A stretch of 64,000 nt of DNA from Symbiodinium natans (GCA_905221605.1 CAJNDS010002109.1:401168-465167), one strand, 5' to 3'. Numbered from the stretch's first letter, positions 29,005 through 40,466 are shown. Translations and numbers: made by a program. The notes: generated from the letters alone by a model not told the origin.

Positions 29005-30096
29005 ATGATCCGGGTTTGGAAGGTCTCAGGGGATGAGCTGGCCGCCATACCCGCAGAGGAGCTGAGTGACGACTTCGAAGTTCGGTCTTTGAAGAGCTTG
29101 CTTCGAACGAAGTGCGGGATACCCGTGTCCCTTCAGCAGCTCTTGCATGACGGCCGGCGGCTGGGTGAGCATGACAAGTTGGGTGCACCGGTAGAGTTAC
29201 AGCTGATGTTGTCACTCCGTTGGCCACCGGATGCTGCTGCAAAGGAACTTCAAGAAGCAGCTTCGGAGGGAGCGGTTGAAGTAGTCCGCTTACTCTTGGA
29301 AGCCGGCGGGGGCAAAAACTCTGTGGGTAGCCAGGGCGACACAGGCCTCATTTCTGCGTCTGAGAAGGGCCACATTGAGGTGGTGCGCTTGCTGTGTGAA
29401 GCCGGAGCGGCCAAGGACTTCAGGGGTGGAAACCACGACACGGCCCTCATTCGTGCCATTCGTGCTTCGGCATCGGGTCACGTTGAGGTGGTGCGCCTGC
29501 TGTTGGAAGCTGGTGCTGCCAAGGACTTGGCAAACAGGGCAGGCGACACAGCCCTGACGTGTGCTTCTGCAAAAGGCCACGTTGAGGTGGTGCGCTTGCT
29601 GTTGGAAGCTGGTGCTGCCAAGGACTTGGCAAACGCGTTAGACGACACAGCCTTGATTTGTGCAGCTGCCAAAGGCCACGTTGTGGTGGTGCGCTTGCTG
29701 TTGGAAGCTGGTGCTGCCAAGGACTGCACAAACATGGCAGGCGTCACAGCCCTGACTTGTGCATCTGCCAAAGGCCACGTTGAGGTGGTGCGGTTGCTGG
29801 TGGAAGCTGGTGCTGCCAAGGACTTGGCAAACATGGTAGGCGACACAGCCCTGATTTGTGGCACCAGCCAAAGGCCACGTTGAGGTGGCGCGCTTGGTGT
29901 TGGAAGCTGGTGCTGCCAAGGACTTGGCAGACATGGCAGGCGACACAGCCCTCCCTGATTTGTGCATCTGCCAATGGCCGGGGCGGCAAAGGACTTGATG
30001 AACAGGCGTGGCAACACGGCAGTCGTCTGTGCATCTGAGAATGGCCACGCTGAGGTGGTGAACTTATTGCGAAGCCACAGAGTTGGAACAGCGTGA
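29005..30096 (+). pseudogene. Ankyrin-repeat gene 2, intronless, 3' end decayed
   Basis: ATG at 29005 gives MIRVWKVSGDELAAIPAEEL, the same N-terminal segment as ankyrin gene 1. The frame is open upstream to 28882 but that part looks non-coding. The region matching exons 1-4 of gene 1 is continuous here (LQQLLHDGRRLGEHDKLGAP). At least seven ankyrin repeats follow. From 29475 the 99-bp repeats are nearly identical (GHVEVVRLLLEAGAAKDLAN). An extra G near 29858 ends the frame at 29883. The repeats go on in other frames, with a 4-bp duplication near 29949 and a partial repeat loss near 29975, to TGA 30094-30096. The lack of introns suggests either a retroposed copy or a lineage never hit by introners. 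I see no spliced-leader relic. It may still encode the shorter protein. Confidence 0.7.
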
Positions 30097-30520
30097 TTGT
30101 TCCATTGACTCCGTTATAGTATAAATTATATTGGGGTCCTTTCCCCAATAATTGTTACAATCTTATTATTGGTCATTGAGTAGATTTGCGCATTTGCCAT
30201 GTCGCTGGTCGCTGACAAAAGCTGAGTGGACCTGTCAAGGCTCCAGGGTTCCGACTTTTTTTGATCATTGTCCGCAGGTATGCCGGTACTGCTGCACGAC
30301 GGTACAAGGCCAATACACGGCCAATAAGTCCCATACCTACACGGCCTAGCCCAGAAGTTCTTGCAGGTCATTGAATCTGCCAAGAACAACCTTACTAAAT
30401 GTTGTTCATTGGTACTGCTAGCCCTTCCCCCCCAATTAAGTAGCAAAACCCCTAAACTCCCCCAAGAAATTCAAGAGCCTCCGGCTCATGCCGCCGACCC
30501 CAACGCAGGAGACATAGGGT
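30097..30520 (+). other. Unique sequence after ankyrin gene 2
   Basis: Telomere-motif-free DNA with small inverted repeats (GGGGTCCTTTCCCC near 30131). No convincing ORF. Confidence 0.35.
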
Positions 30521-30809
30521 TTAGGGTTTAGGGTTTGGGGTTTGGGGTTTGGGGTTTAGGGTTTAGGGTTTAGGGTTGGTTTTTGCAGTTTCTTAAGATT
30601 CAAGATCAATGCAGACATGTGCATGTCTTGCCCCACACCGAGGAGCTTCTGCAGCCAATTTGTAAGGAGGGGAGAAGAAAAGTGAGGTTTCCCTAAACCC
30701 TCAACCCTAAGCCCTAAGGCCTAAGCCCTAAATCCCAAATTCCAAATCCCAAGCCCATCCAACAGGCCGCCAGACCTATGACTCCACTCTCTGTCTGCAC
30801 GGAAGCCTG

Positions 30810-30950
30810 ATAGTATGGGGGTCGGAATAGTTACTACTTGTATTCCCAGGGTTTAGGGTTTAGGGTTTAGGGTTCCCTTATGGTTCCTCTATAATTATAC
30901 CATAGTACCCCCCGAAAACCCTGTTCTAATCATGAAGGCCCCTACATTAC
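30810..30950 (+). mobile_element. Family C element, copy 4, with TTTAGGG units inside
   Basis: TAGTATGGGGGTCGGAATAG at the left, CATGAAGGCCCCTACATTA at the right. Three TTTAGGG units follow the internal TATTCCC. Confidence 0.6.
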
Positions 30951-30998
30951 GCAGCGCCGTGAAAACCATTGAGCGGGTAGGGTTGCGGGACCCCAGGT

Positions 30999-31000
<2 letters not shown>

Positions 31001-31036
<36 letters not shown>
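31001..31036 (+). repeat. Poly-G run of 36
   Basis: Uninterrupted G between CAGGTTT and ATCCCAG. A second run of 27 G lies at 31374-31400. Confidence 0.9.
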
Positions 31037-31037
<1 letters not shown>

Positions 31038-31049
31038 TCCCAGGGCAGT

Positions 31050-31165
31050 CCTACAAGAAATTACAAGAACACCGAAACACGTTTTAGGGTGGAAGGAGGA
31101 AAAAGGGAGGCTTTCGTGGCAAGAACACCCAACACGCCGTAAGGGTCGGCGGACCCTAAAACGCA
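31050..31165 (+). repeat. Second copy of the border repeat seen at 6703
   Basis: Carries GGAAGGAGGAAAAAGGGAGG and CCAACACGCCG followed by AGGGTCGGCGGAC, as at 6730-6805. Confidence 0.45.
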
Positions 31166-31803
31166 AACCCCAAACCCTAAACCCTAAGGCCGAAGCGCTA
31201 AGCCTCAACACCACCGCCACGTTGGTGTCGGGTCGGCTGGCGCAGGACTGAGTACCTTCAGCTCCTCAAGGTCCTGAGCTGAGAGTTTAGGGTTTACGGT
31301 TTAGGGTTTAGGGTTGAGAGTTTAGGGTTTACGGTTGAGGGTTGAGGGGTTGAGGGTTGAGGGTTTACAGTTTGGGGGGGGGGGGGGGGGGGGGGGGGGG
31401 TTGGGTCTCTCTTTTTTGCCTGACATTGGTCAAAGGCGGGGGACAGGGTGCATAGTAGGAAGAACCACTAATACCCTAAGCACCTAACCCTTAAAGGAAA
31501 GGACGAAGGGTGCCTCGAAGTCACGAAGGCTTCCCAAAAAGTCCACACCGACTGAGCAGAATAGAAGTGTAAACCCTAGACCCTGAAACCAAACCCTAAA
31601 CCCTACAGAAACAGCCTCAACCGCCTAAGCCCGAAACCCTAAACCCTGACTTAGCAACCCCTTGCAAAGTTCCGGCGCCACGGCTAACACCCGCCTCCCG
31701 AAGCTCGGAAAGGGTTCAGGGGCTTAGGGTTCAGCATTTGAGGCTTAAGGTGAACCCTAAACCCTAAACCCTTAAATCGGGTGTAGGGTCTAGGGCTTAG
31801 CAG

Positions 31804-31877
31804 AGAGGCCTGCACCAACTCCACCGTGAAAGACCGTGCCTCTGTGGCAGAAAAGCTGCTGAGGCTCGAGCGAGGGG
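31804..31877 (+). CDS. Candidate exon
   Basis: Preceded by AG. Reads EACTNSTVKDRASVAEKLLR then LERG, helical and protein-like, between arrays. Unknown function. Confidence 0.3.
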
Positions 31878-32163
31878 GCGTTTAGGGTTTAGGGTTTAGG
31901 GTTTTGGGCGGCGGAGTGTGTTGAGGGGCTAAGGGTTTAGGGTTCAGGGTTTAAGGGTTCATGCGTTTAGGGGCCCTTAACCCCTATTCCCTAAACCCTA
32001 CACCCTAAACCCTAAGGCCCGGAACTCTGCACCCAGAGCCTTCCAAAAACCCTGAAGAGACCCTCTAAACCCTCGAAGCCCTAACCCTAAACCCTAAACC
32101 CTAAACCCTAAACCCTAAACCCTGAACCCTGAACCCTGAACCCTGAACCCTAAATAGTGTCAG

Positions 32164-32252
32164 TTGCCCGCCTGGCCGCCTCAAGCCAACGTCTGCTGCA
32201 GAGGCAGATGGTCGCAGATGGACGCGCGCTCAGCTATTTTGGGCTCAGCACC
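32164..32252 (+). CDS. Candidate exon
   Basis: Follows TCAG. Reads ARLAASSQRLLQRQMVADGR then ALSYFGLS. Unknown function. TATTTTGGGCTCAG inside vaguely resembles the dinoflagellate spliced leader but is not close enough to call. Confidence 0.3.
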
Positions 32253-32724
32253 ATTTAGGGTTTAGGGTTTAGGGTTTGGGGTTTGGGGTTTAGGGTTAGG
32301 GCTTCGAGGGTTTAGAAGCTTTAGAGGGTTTAGAGGGTTTCTTAGGGCATAGGGCTTGGGGCTTAGCTCAGCCAGATTCTTGAGTCCCCAAGGCCTCAAA
32401 TTCCGAACGCCCTGTAAAATAGGCCCCAAACCCTAAACCCTGAACCCAAAACCCTAAAACCTAAACCCTAAACCCTAACCAGAACCCTAAGGCTCTAGCA
32501 TCCAAAAGCCCTGCAAGCCTAGAACCCTAAACCCCAAGCTCCCTCCTGCCTATCAAGCCCAACGGGTCCATGTATCCAGGAGGTACCTAAGCCCAAAAGG
32601 GAGGCACCAAGTATTCACCATAAGAAAACTCCTGAACCTTAAGCCCTAGATCCTAAACGCTAAGCTCCCGGACACTAAACCCTAAACCCTAAATCCGAAA
32701 CCCTAAACCCTAAACTCCCGGGAA

Positions 32725-32811
32725 CCCTTTGGGAAAGAAGGCTTCACGCCCGACAGCGCCATGCTCTCAAAGCTGGAACCTCTACTCGGCAGGCCTTCAC
32801 GTCTTGATTTA
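32725..32811 (+). CDS. Candidate exon
   Basis: Reads PFGKEGFTPDSAMLSKLEPL then LGRPSRLDLE. The island is GC-rich with no repeats. Unknown function. Confidence 0.35.
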
Positions 32812-33174
32812 GAGCTTCGGTTTAGGGTTGAGGTTTAGGGTTTAGCGTTTAGGGTTTAGCGTTTAGGGTTTAGGGTTTAGTGTCGGGGGAGGGGGGGGGT
32901 AAAGGGAATATGTGCTTTCGGGGGTTTATGGGGTTTCACAGGGTTTGTAGGGCATGGAGCCATTTGCAGTCTATGGCTGTAGATGATTCTTGGCCAGATG
33001 ATACGGCATCAATTCGCGGACTACTTCAGCAGATTAGGGCTATTGTGGTTCCAATGGAGGGCGAATGGTTAATGTTGAGTTGGACTAGACAGCTTGGGTT
33101 GTCTGCTTGCTTTGGCGGTACTTGCGGTTGCAGGCTCACTTACGGTTGCGGGCTTCCCGTAACCCTAAACCCTT

Positions 33175-33325
33175 CTTGAAGGTTCATGGTACTTACTAAC
33201 CAATTATAACTGTACTTATAACCCTACTTATAATACCCCTAAAGGGCCTTATAGGGGTTATCCCAATTATAAGTAGGGTTATAAGCCCAGTTATAATTGG
33301 TTAGTAAGTACCATGAACCTTCAAG
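33175..33325 (+). mobile_element. Family E element, copy 1: long near-perfect palindrome
   Basis: Arms of about 60 bp. The left begins CTTGAAGGTTCATGGTACTT and the right ends AAGTACCATGAACCTTCAAG. TACTTATAACCCTACTTATAA is mirrored in the right arm. Partial copies lie at 26708, 33560 and 40851. Confidence 0.75.
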
Positions 33326-33559
33326 TTGTCGCCTTGCAGGCGATGCCGAGACATTTGCCGAGGCCCCGGCATGCAATTACTGTAATTAGGGGTCAGGGTT
33401 CAGGGTTCTGGGTTTAGGGTTTCGCCCCCAGCACAAGCCACCAAGAATCTGATGCAGAGGTCCTTGGAAGTGCAGTAGGGTCCCACTTTGCGCATGACTC
33501 TGCCACCCAGATCCGAGGTGCAGGTTGCTGAGCTCACGTCTTGTCAACAGGTAGAGCAC

Positions 33560-33668
33560 TTGGAGGTTCATGGTACTTACCTAATTATTATAAGTGCAAT
33601 TACTTATCACCCAATTATAACCATATTAGGGCACTTGAAGGGCTTATAAGTGGGTTGCAAGTGCAGCA
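33560..33668 (+). mobile_element. Family E element, copy 3 (left part)
   Basis: TTGGAGGTTCATGGTACTTA at the left with CTTATAAGTGGG at the right. The right terminal repeat is lost. Confidence 0.45.
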
Positions 33669-34096
33669 GCCATCTTTTTGGACCCCCCAACTCCTACAGG
33701 CTTCCCTTACTCTACTCCTAATATGGCCTTATATTCGCTTGGAGGATCTTTAGAAAGGGTTCCCCAAACCCAAGGGTACAACCTTAGGCCTTCTCCCTAA
33801 ACCCTCAGCCGACATTTTCACTGCTTTGGGGGGGGAGGGGGGTAAGGATCCCTCATAGGGTCCATGAAAATGGGGCCCCTCTTCATTCCCGGGTTTCGCA
33901 ATCTGGTGACCCAGTCGAAGCAGCGCCGATCGCCCCCTTCGCCTCCTCGCCCTCCCCCTTCCCTCTATCTCTGTCTCTATCTATTCCTCCCGTTTTTCTG
34001 TCTACATGCTTATAGTTGTTCCATGCACGGACCTTCAACTGTCGCCCTAGGGGTAGTTATCTGGTCCCTGAATTTTGTCGCTTACCTCCATTTATG

Positions 34097-34185
34097 GGTT
34101 CTGAAGTAGGGGCCCTTGGGTTCAAAAGGGCTTATAAGGGGGACATACTAAGAGGCCCCCATTTAAGGGCCCATATGAAAGGACC
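34097..34185 (+). mobile_element. Family I element, copy 2
   Basis: GGTTCTGAAGTAGGGGCCC, AAAAGGGCTTATAAGGGG and TTTAAGGGCCCATATGAAAG. Related to copies at 9320 and 38082. Confidence 0.45.
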
Positions 34186-34186
34186 A

Positions 34187-34302
34187 AGAGCCTGACGACA
34201 GGCAAGAAGACTTCGGCGCAGCCCAAGGCTGCCGCGAAGCCCAAAAAGGCCGGGAGGAGGGGGGGGGAGCTGAGGGATATTCGGGACTTCACGACCTTCA
34301 AG
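34187..34302 (+). CDS. Candidate Lys/Ala-rich exon
   Basis: Reads SLTTGKKTSAQPKAAAKPKK then AGRRGGELRDIRDFTT, a basic low-complexity tail followed by a more regular segment. It directly follows a family I element. Unknown function. Confidence 0.35.
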
Positions 34303-35102
34303 GGTTTAGCATTTAGGGTTTAGGGTTCGGCTCTGGGCTGGTGCGAGATGTGCCGCCCCCAACTTGCGCAAGATACAGTCGCAGGTCCTAAAGGACCTGT
34401 GAAACCCCAAAGCCCCTAAGCCTTGAACCCTAAACCTTGCACCCCAAACCCTAAACCCTGAACCCTAAACCCTAAACCCTAAACTGAAGACCTAGGCTGC
34501 CCCCCTACAGTTGGGGGGCGATGGCGCAAGCCGACCCAGCTCGTTCGCGCCTCCCACAATTCGGAGGTCGGTAGCACCCACGATGGGCCCGGTACAGGAG
34601 CGCCTTCCAGTACTGATCGTCAACCCAAGTCCTGTTAAAGAGAGGTCCCCAAGACCCCCAGGCCAGGAGGACCCGGGCCCCTCGCCGCAGCGTGTCCAGG
34701 GATCAGGGGGCCTCAGACCGGCTCAGGCGGAGGCGGTTTTGTCTGGGAATTTCTGGGACCCGCCCTGGGACAATTCTGGGACCTGCCTGAGACCCCTGAA
34801 AACCCCCTAAACCGACCCTAGAGACCTGCCTTCCCTGGAGACAGGGTGGCTCTGAAACCCACGAACCCTCTTACAACCCGCTGACATGAAACGTCCCAAA
34901 ACGGAAGAAGTTCTTAGCAGTGGACTGTTGCCTTGAGTTTAGGCCTAAACCCTAAAAGGAATAGGTGTGGGTGGCTTTGCCGCCGTTCCAAAGCATCTAC
35001 GCCCTGTCACAGCAAACCCTAAACCCTAAACCCCAAACCCCAAACCCCAAACCCTAAACCCCAAACCCTAAACCCTAAATCTAAGAAACACCTCGGCTGC
35101 AG

Positions 35103-35163
35103 GCAACTACTGCTGCCCTGGTGGAGCTGCTGGGCACGCCCAAAAAACGGAGCCCAGAGGCGC
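35103..35163 (+). CDS. Candidate exon with clear splice borders
   Basis: GGCTGCAG|GCAACT at the left and GGCGC|GTAGGG at the right. Reads ATTAALVELLGTPKKRSPEA. The short basic segment could be a nuclear localisation signal. Gene unknown. Confidence 0.4.
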
Positions 35164-35924
35164 GTAGGGTTTAGGGCTTAGGGCTTAGGGCTTAGGGCTT
35201 GGGGCTTGGGGCTTGGGGCTTGGGGTTTAGGATTTTATAAGGCTTAGGGTTTAGGGTTTAAGGTTTCGCGCTCAGGGTTTAGGATTTCAGGTTTAGGGTT
35301 TAGGATTTAAGGTTTAGGGTATTGAGGCACGCTGTGGGCAAGACGTCGTTTTCGCACTGGGGGGCGGGGGGTCATCTAGGTTTCGGGTTGTTGGGCCTTA
35401 AACTGGAGGGATGGTTCTTTAATGAAAAGAGAGGGGGGGGGGCTACAAGGCCCAGCATTTAGAGATCAATCCACTCCTCCGCATAAATGGGCCTGAACAC
35501 AATGACTCCGAAACACTAAAGCCTCAACCCTGAAACCCTTGCAAAGTCCCAGGCTCTCAAACAACGAAAAAAGTCCCAGGACGCCCTGGATCGTCTCACC
35601 AAGCCCTCATGAGCACCTCTCAAGACGCCTCAAAAGCAAGCGAGTCAGACCCAAGTGCTGCAGGGTCAATAGGGTTTAGAGGTTTTAGGGTTTAGGGTTT
35701 TAGTTTTGGGTCATAGTAGCCCTAAGCCCTAAGCCCTAAGCCCTAAACCCTAAACCCTAAACCCTCAGCCCCGCCACCCACGAAAAACCCTTCAGAACTC
35801 CATAGGCAGGTAGCAGAACCGTGAGCCTTCTGGTGCGACTCTCTGAGGACACCAATAACAGAGCCCCCCACACCCCTCCCCCCCTGCCCTGAGCTAAGTA
35901 AGCACTAAAAACTGGGTTAGGGTT

Positions 35925-35998
35925 TAGGGTTTAGGGTTTAGGGTTTAGGGTTTAGGGTTTAGGGTTTAGGGTTTAGGGTTTAGGGTTTAGGGTTTAGA
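35925..35998 (+). repeat. TTTAGGG array
   Basis: Ten or more perfect heptamers between a CCCC-rich stretch and the unique island 36000-36115. Confidence 0.9.
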
Positions 35999-36199
35999 CC
36001 GCAGAAGTTTCTTCCAGATCCCTTCAGCAAGCTGCCTCCTTAACAGGCGGAGGCGGTTCCCAAGCGCTGGTCTCAAAGGCGCGCCAAGACGAAGATCTTG
36101 GGGTCTCAGGGTGTTAAGGTTTAGGGTTTAGGGTTTAGGGTTTAGGGTTTAGGGTTTAGGGTTTAGGGATGTTAGGGTTTAGGGATGTTAGGGTTTAGG

Positions 36200-36640
36200 G
36201 TTTGGGGTCTAGGTTGGGGGTTTCCTGGCTTTCGAATGGCTTGGATAGAGTTCATTTTGTGGTGTGTTTATGTTATTAGGGACAGGCCCTATGTGAGCAC
36301 TTTGTGTCTTGCTGTGGTTTGCACAGACGCCGCAGATACTATGTGTTGATCTGCAGAATAACAGAAGAATTTGGGGGTTCTTATAGTACATGCTTTAAGG
36401 ACCATAAGGGAATATATTGCATCTGGTGAATTTATTCTGCATTCGCTTAGTGTTGTTGTTGATTACCTGCAGCTTCATTCGAGCTCCGTGGTTTTCAGAC
36501 TCCGCTAGTGCTGTGGCCTGGGTGGGGGGAGGCCTTGCTGAGGCTGTTGTGGTGTTTGGACTCCGATATTCAGAGTTTGTGAGACTCTATGCATTAATGT
36601 TGCACCTGCTCTAGCATTTTCCCCGAGTTGGACGGTCTGG
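36200..36640. other. AT-richer unique stretch
   Basis: Lacks telomere motifs and differs in composition from its surroundings. Open but unconvincing frames on both strands. No inverted-repeat ends found. Confidence 0.3.
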
Positions 36641-38081
36641 AGATGAAATGCCCGGCAATGGAATTTAAAGGCGCGCCACACGAACTGTTCTTACGACTCC
36701 CGGAGGACTAAACCCTAAACCCTAAACCCTAAACCCTAAACCCTAAACCCTAAGCCCTAAACCCTCCACAGTTGACTTTTGTAGAGGGGGCTCTAGCGGG
36801 TGCAACATGACAGCCTTAGCTGGCGTGATACACACACGACCCTCTGCGGCGCCAAGCCCGAAAGCTCCCGTGCATTTTCCAGGCCCCCAAAAACGCACAG
36901 AGCCTTCTTGGACAGTGCAGAGCCTTCTGGAAGGTGTCCTCATGAGGTTCTTTAGGGGATTTCTGGGGGCTGGGCAGGAATCATTCAGTAGCAAACACCA
37001 GAAAGCGGGCGGCTCCCTCGATATCAGGACCCATTACCTGCTTTCGAAGGGAGTTGCAAGCACTACTCAGAAAACAAGCCCAAAACAAGCCCAAAAGATC
37101 TAACCCGTGGCGCCCTCACTTTTTGGCAGGTGTGGCGAGACAGTGAAGCTGCTTCAGGACGGTCCTGTCCTGCACAACGGATTCAGAGGGTTTGGCATCA
37201 GGGATCGTGGACTTCAGGGGCTCGTCTTTTGGGGCTTTTGGGGGATTGGTAGAGATTCAGGAACCGCCCTAAACCCTAAATCCTAAACCCTAAGCCCTAA
37301 ACCGTTGCAAGTTTAAAAGTAGACTCCAGGGTTTTCCGACATCAGATGGGGTTTATAGGGTTGAAAGTGGTTGTGCAAAAGGTATGGGCCATGAGACCTA
37401 TTGGGAGACGCGCCCCTGAAAAGGGGTTTCGGGTTTAGGGTTTAGGGATTAAGGTTCAGGGTTTAGGGTTTAGGGCTTAGGGTTTAGGGTTTAGGGTGGA
37501 TGGCCATTTTAGGGACAGGCATTTTCAACAACGACCCATCTTCTTACAGGTTCCCTACACGAGAGTCCCTTGTCAAGTTTCCATGAACAATGCGGCACCC
37601 GATATGGAGCGTACCCAAAGAGGACCCCTCATTTGCATCCATCAGGTCCAGTCGTGTTTAAATGCAGATTGGCTCATATCAACCCTAAACCCTAAACCCT
37701 AAACCCTAAACCCTAAACCCTAAACCCTAAACTGCTTAACCTCGAAGCCACCTGCATCACGCGCCTCAAGATAAACCCTAAGTCCCAGGGCCCCCAGCCC
37801 TCTACCCTGAACCCCAACCCACGAGGGCGCTTACCACGACGCCTGATGCATATTGGGGGCACTCCCTAAATCATGGGCCGATTTTGGGGTACCCTAAATA
37901 TCAGAGTTTTGAGTTTTGGGTTTACGTAAAGGTTTTGGCTATTCGAATAGGACCCCCAAAAAGGAACCACATTTAGGGAACCTCCCATGTCCTCGACGTC
38001 TGTCAGGAGCTAGGTGAGGAGCTGGAAACGGAGAGCCAAACCACTGCATAGCGCGCGCAGCGCCGCATGAACCTCGCAGGT

Positions 38082-38185
38082 TAGTTACATGGGCCCTTGG
38101 CTTTTTGTGGGGATTAGGGTCTAGGGTAGAAGGGATATGTAAGGGGTCCACGTTTAAGGGCCCATACTAAGGGACCATGTAGCTA
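38082..38185 (+). mobile_element. Family I element, copy 3
   Basis: TAGTTACATGGGCCCTT at the left pairs with AAGGGACCATGTAGCTA at the right. The interior GATATGTAAGGGGTCC parallels copies 1 and 2. Confidence 0.55.
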
Positions 38186-38568
38186 CCCTGAGAGAACCGG
38201 CCGTTTTAATGTGGAGCTTCCGTGCGCCACCCTTTGAAGGCTACGGAGGGCACTTTCCGGACCATTCGGCGCTCCATCGTTGTTTTTTCTACACTTTGTC
38301 GCCTAGGGTTTGGGGTTTAGGGTTTAGGGTTTAGGGTTTAGGGCAACTCTCGGATATAGCCTCTCCTGGGATATGCAGCGTTCCTTGTGCTGAGTGAGGC
38401 CATCTGAGATACTGTAAGGTGCCGAAGGCAGAAGTCAGCAGCTGAGTCCTGGAACTGGAGCAAACCGGTGAGCTTCTAGGGGTTTAGGGTTTGGGGTTTG
38501 GGGTTTGGGGTTTGGGGTTTAGGGGTTTAGGGTTTAGGGTTTAGGGTTTAGGGGTTTAGGGTTTAGGG

Positions 38569-38680
38569 CTAGGGCCCAGAGTAGGCCCTTGCTCCCGCCA
38601 TGTTTAGAGTTTTGTTCCCTTACAACCCCGTTGAACCAAGCAGGGCACCCGTTTTATTCCTAGGTTACTCCTGGGTCTAG
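38569..38680 (+). mobile_element. Family B element, copy 6
   Basis: CTAGGGCCCAGAGTAGGCCC at the left, GGTTACTCCTGGGTCTAG at the right, GTTCCCTTACAACCCCGTTG inside. It abuts a TTTAGGG/TTTGGGG array. Confidence 0.7.
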
Positions 38681-38786
38681 GCATTGTGCACAAGCTGGAC
38701 CGTCTTAAACTGTTTCAACCTATATGCCCCAGAGGTACTACAACGGTCCTTTCAGAAAAGATCCTTAGGGTTGAGGGTGCAGAACG

Positions 38787-38888
38787 CCCTAAACCCCAAA
38801 CCCCAAACCCCAAACCCCAAACCCCAAACCCCAAACCCCAAACCCCAAACCCCAAACCCCAAACCCTAAACCCTAAACCCTAAACCCG
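38787..38888 (+). repeat. CCCCAAA variant array passing into CCCTAAA
   Basis: About ten homogeneous CCCCAAA heptamers, then CCCTAAA units. Confidence 0.9.
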
Positions 38889-39883
38889 AAATAGACCCTG
38901 AACCAATGAAAGAAGTTTTGCCTCCCATCGCTGGAACTCCTAAAGCGGCCTTAAGCCCTTAGAAGCCCCAAACCCTCTAAGCTCTAACCTCTAAGCCCTC
39001 AAGCATTAAGTAGCAGCTCCTAAACCCTAAACCCTAAACCCTAAACCCTAAGCCCTAAGCCCTAAGCCTAAACCCTAAACCCTAAACCCTAATCAGCCTT
39101 GGACTCAGCCCGCGGCGGAAGCGTCTCACAGCCCTTCTCCTCCATTCTGTGCCCCCTTCACAAGGAATTCGGTCCCTGGGGTTTAGGGTTTAGGGTTTAG
39201 GGTTTAGGGTTTAGGGTTTAGGGTATGGGGTTTAGGGTTTAGGGTTTAGGGTGCTTATGTGCAATTAGGATGCTGGAGCATGCTTGTGCTCGTCTCGCGC
39301 AGCGCTCCGAACAAGGAACAACTTGTCTGCCCTGCAAGTCATGGTTTAGAGCTGAGGATAACCCTAACCCTAAACCCTCAACCCTCCCCTACCTCGCATA
39401 CCTTCCACGCGAAAGGGGCGCAGGTCGTCTTAAGCAGAAGTTTCACCCTGGGCCGCCCATGTCGCGCCCCCGCACGAAGCCCAAGCCCGAAACCAACTTG
39501 CAGAACTGAACCTGTATCTGTAGACAAAAGACATAGAGATAACTGAGTCAGCAACACACTATTACGCAACCCTAAGCCCTGAGTCAGCAACACACTATTA
39601 CGCAACCCTAAGCCCTAAAGAGCAGTGCCCAGACCCTAAACCCGAAACCACAGACCCAGACCCTGAACCCAGACTGCTTTCGGGAGGTTGGTTTTGCTCC
39701 CGGGGCTTTCGAACTCCCAACGCCCTGTCGTGGTTTTAGGGCCAGTGTAGGGTTTAGGGTTAGAGGGTCTGGGCTTGCCTAAACCCTAAACCCGAAAGGG
39801 TTTCGGGTTTAGGGTTTCGGGTTTAGGGTTTAGGGTTTAGGGTTTAGGGTTGAACTCTACACCCCGCACCTCCCAGACGCCAG

Positions 39884-39956
39884 ACGACATACTTGGACAG
39901 CCAGACGTTCCAATTTTCAGGCGGATGGCTCTCGAGCCTCTCATTGCACCGCAAAC
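39884..39956 (+). CDS. Candidate exon
   Basis: After CGCCAG, reads DDILGQPDVPIFRRMALEPL then IAPQ. GC-rich island between arrays. Unknown function. Confidence 0.35.
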
Positions 39957-40241
39957 TAGGGTTTGGGGTGTGAGGTTTATAGGGTTTAGGAACCCTCAAC
40001 CCCAAACCTTACACCCTAAACCCTAAACCCTAAACCCTAAACCCCCACAGCGGGATGGAGGTTCTATAGTGATTTCTCTAGGGTTTAGGGTTTAGGGTTT
40101 AGGGTTTAGGGTTTAGGGTTTAGGGTTTAGGGTTTAGGGTTTAGGGTTTAGGGTTTAGGGTTTCTCTAACTGGTGGCCCCTTCGGGGTCCTTATTGCAAG
40201 GCGGCAGCTCTTATTTCGGGAACCCCGAAAGCGACCATAAT

Positions 40242-40345
40242 GTAGGGTTTAGGGTTTAGGGTTTAGGGTTTAGGGTTTAGGGTTTAGGGTTTAGGGTTTA
40301 GGGTTTAGGGTTTAGGGTTTAGGGTTTAGGGTTTAGGGTTTAGGA
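40242..40345 (+). repeat. TTTAGGG array
   Basis: About 15 perfect heptamers. A sister array of 12 lies at 40078-40162. Confidence 0.9.
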
Positions 40346-40347
40346 GG

Positions 40348-40466
40348 GTTTTCGAGTTTGTGGAGGAATGGGAGAGTGCCGATTCCTGGACAGCTGTGAT
40401 GCAGTCTCTCGAGCGGCCACAAGTTTCCAAACAGTCCAAGCTATCAAGTGCCTTTCAATCCTACAG
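40348..40466 (+). CDS. Candidate exon with GC donor
   Basis: Reads VFEFVEEWESADSWTAVMQS then LERPQVSKQSKLSSAFQSYR. Starts directly after a TTTAGGG array and ends CTACAG|GCC, the border type seen in the two assembled split genes of this region. The reading is clean over 39 codons. Family not recognised. Confidence 0.4.

Noticed and set aside
29250-30148. Several minus-strand frames opposite ankyrin gene 2 (also 16895-17680)
   Set aside because: They mirror the ankyrin repeats on the + strand, which give the expected family sequence; shadows.
32230-32250. CTATTTTGGGCTCAG as a relic of the dinoflagellate spliced leader
   Set aside because: Only partial match to the leader as I recall it (…CCATTTTGGCTCAAG), inside a candidate exon and with no tandem relics.
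38684-38883. Frames with NPKPQTPNPKP repeats here, and LGFRV/NPKP-type frames elsewhere
   Set aside because: These are translations of CCCCAAA/CCCTAAA and TTTAGGG arrays, not proteins.
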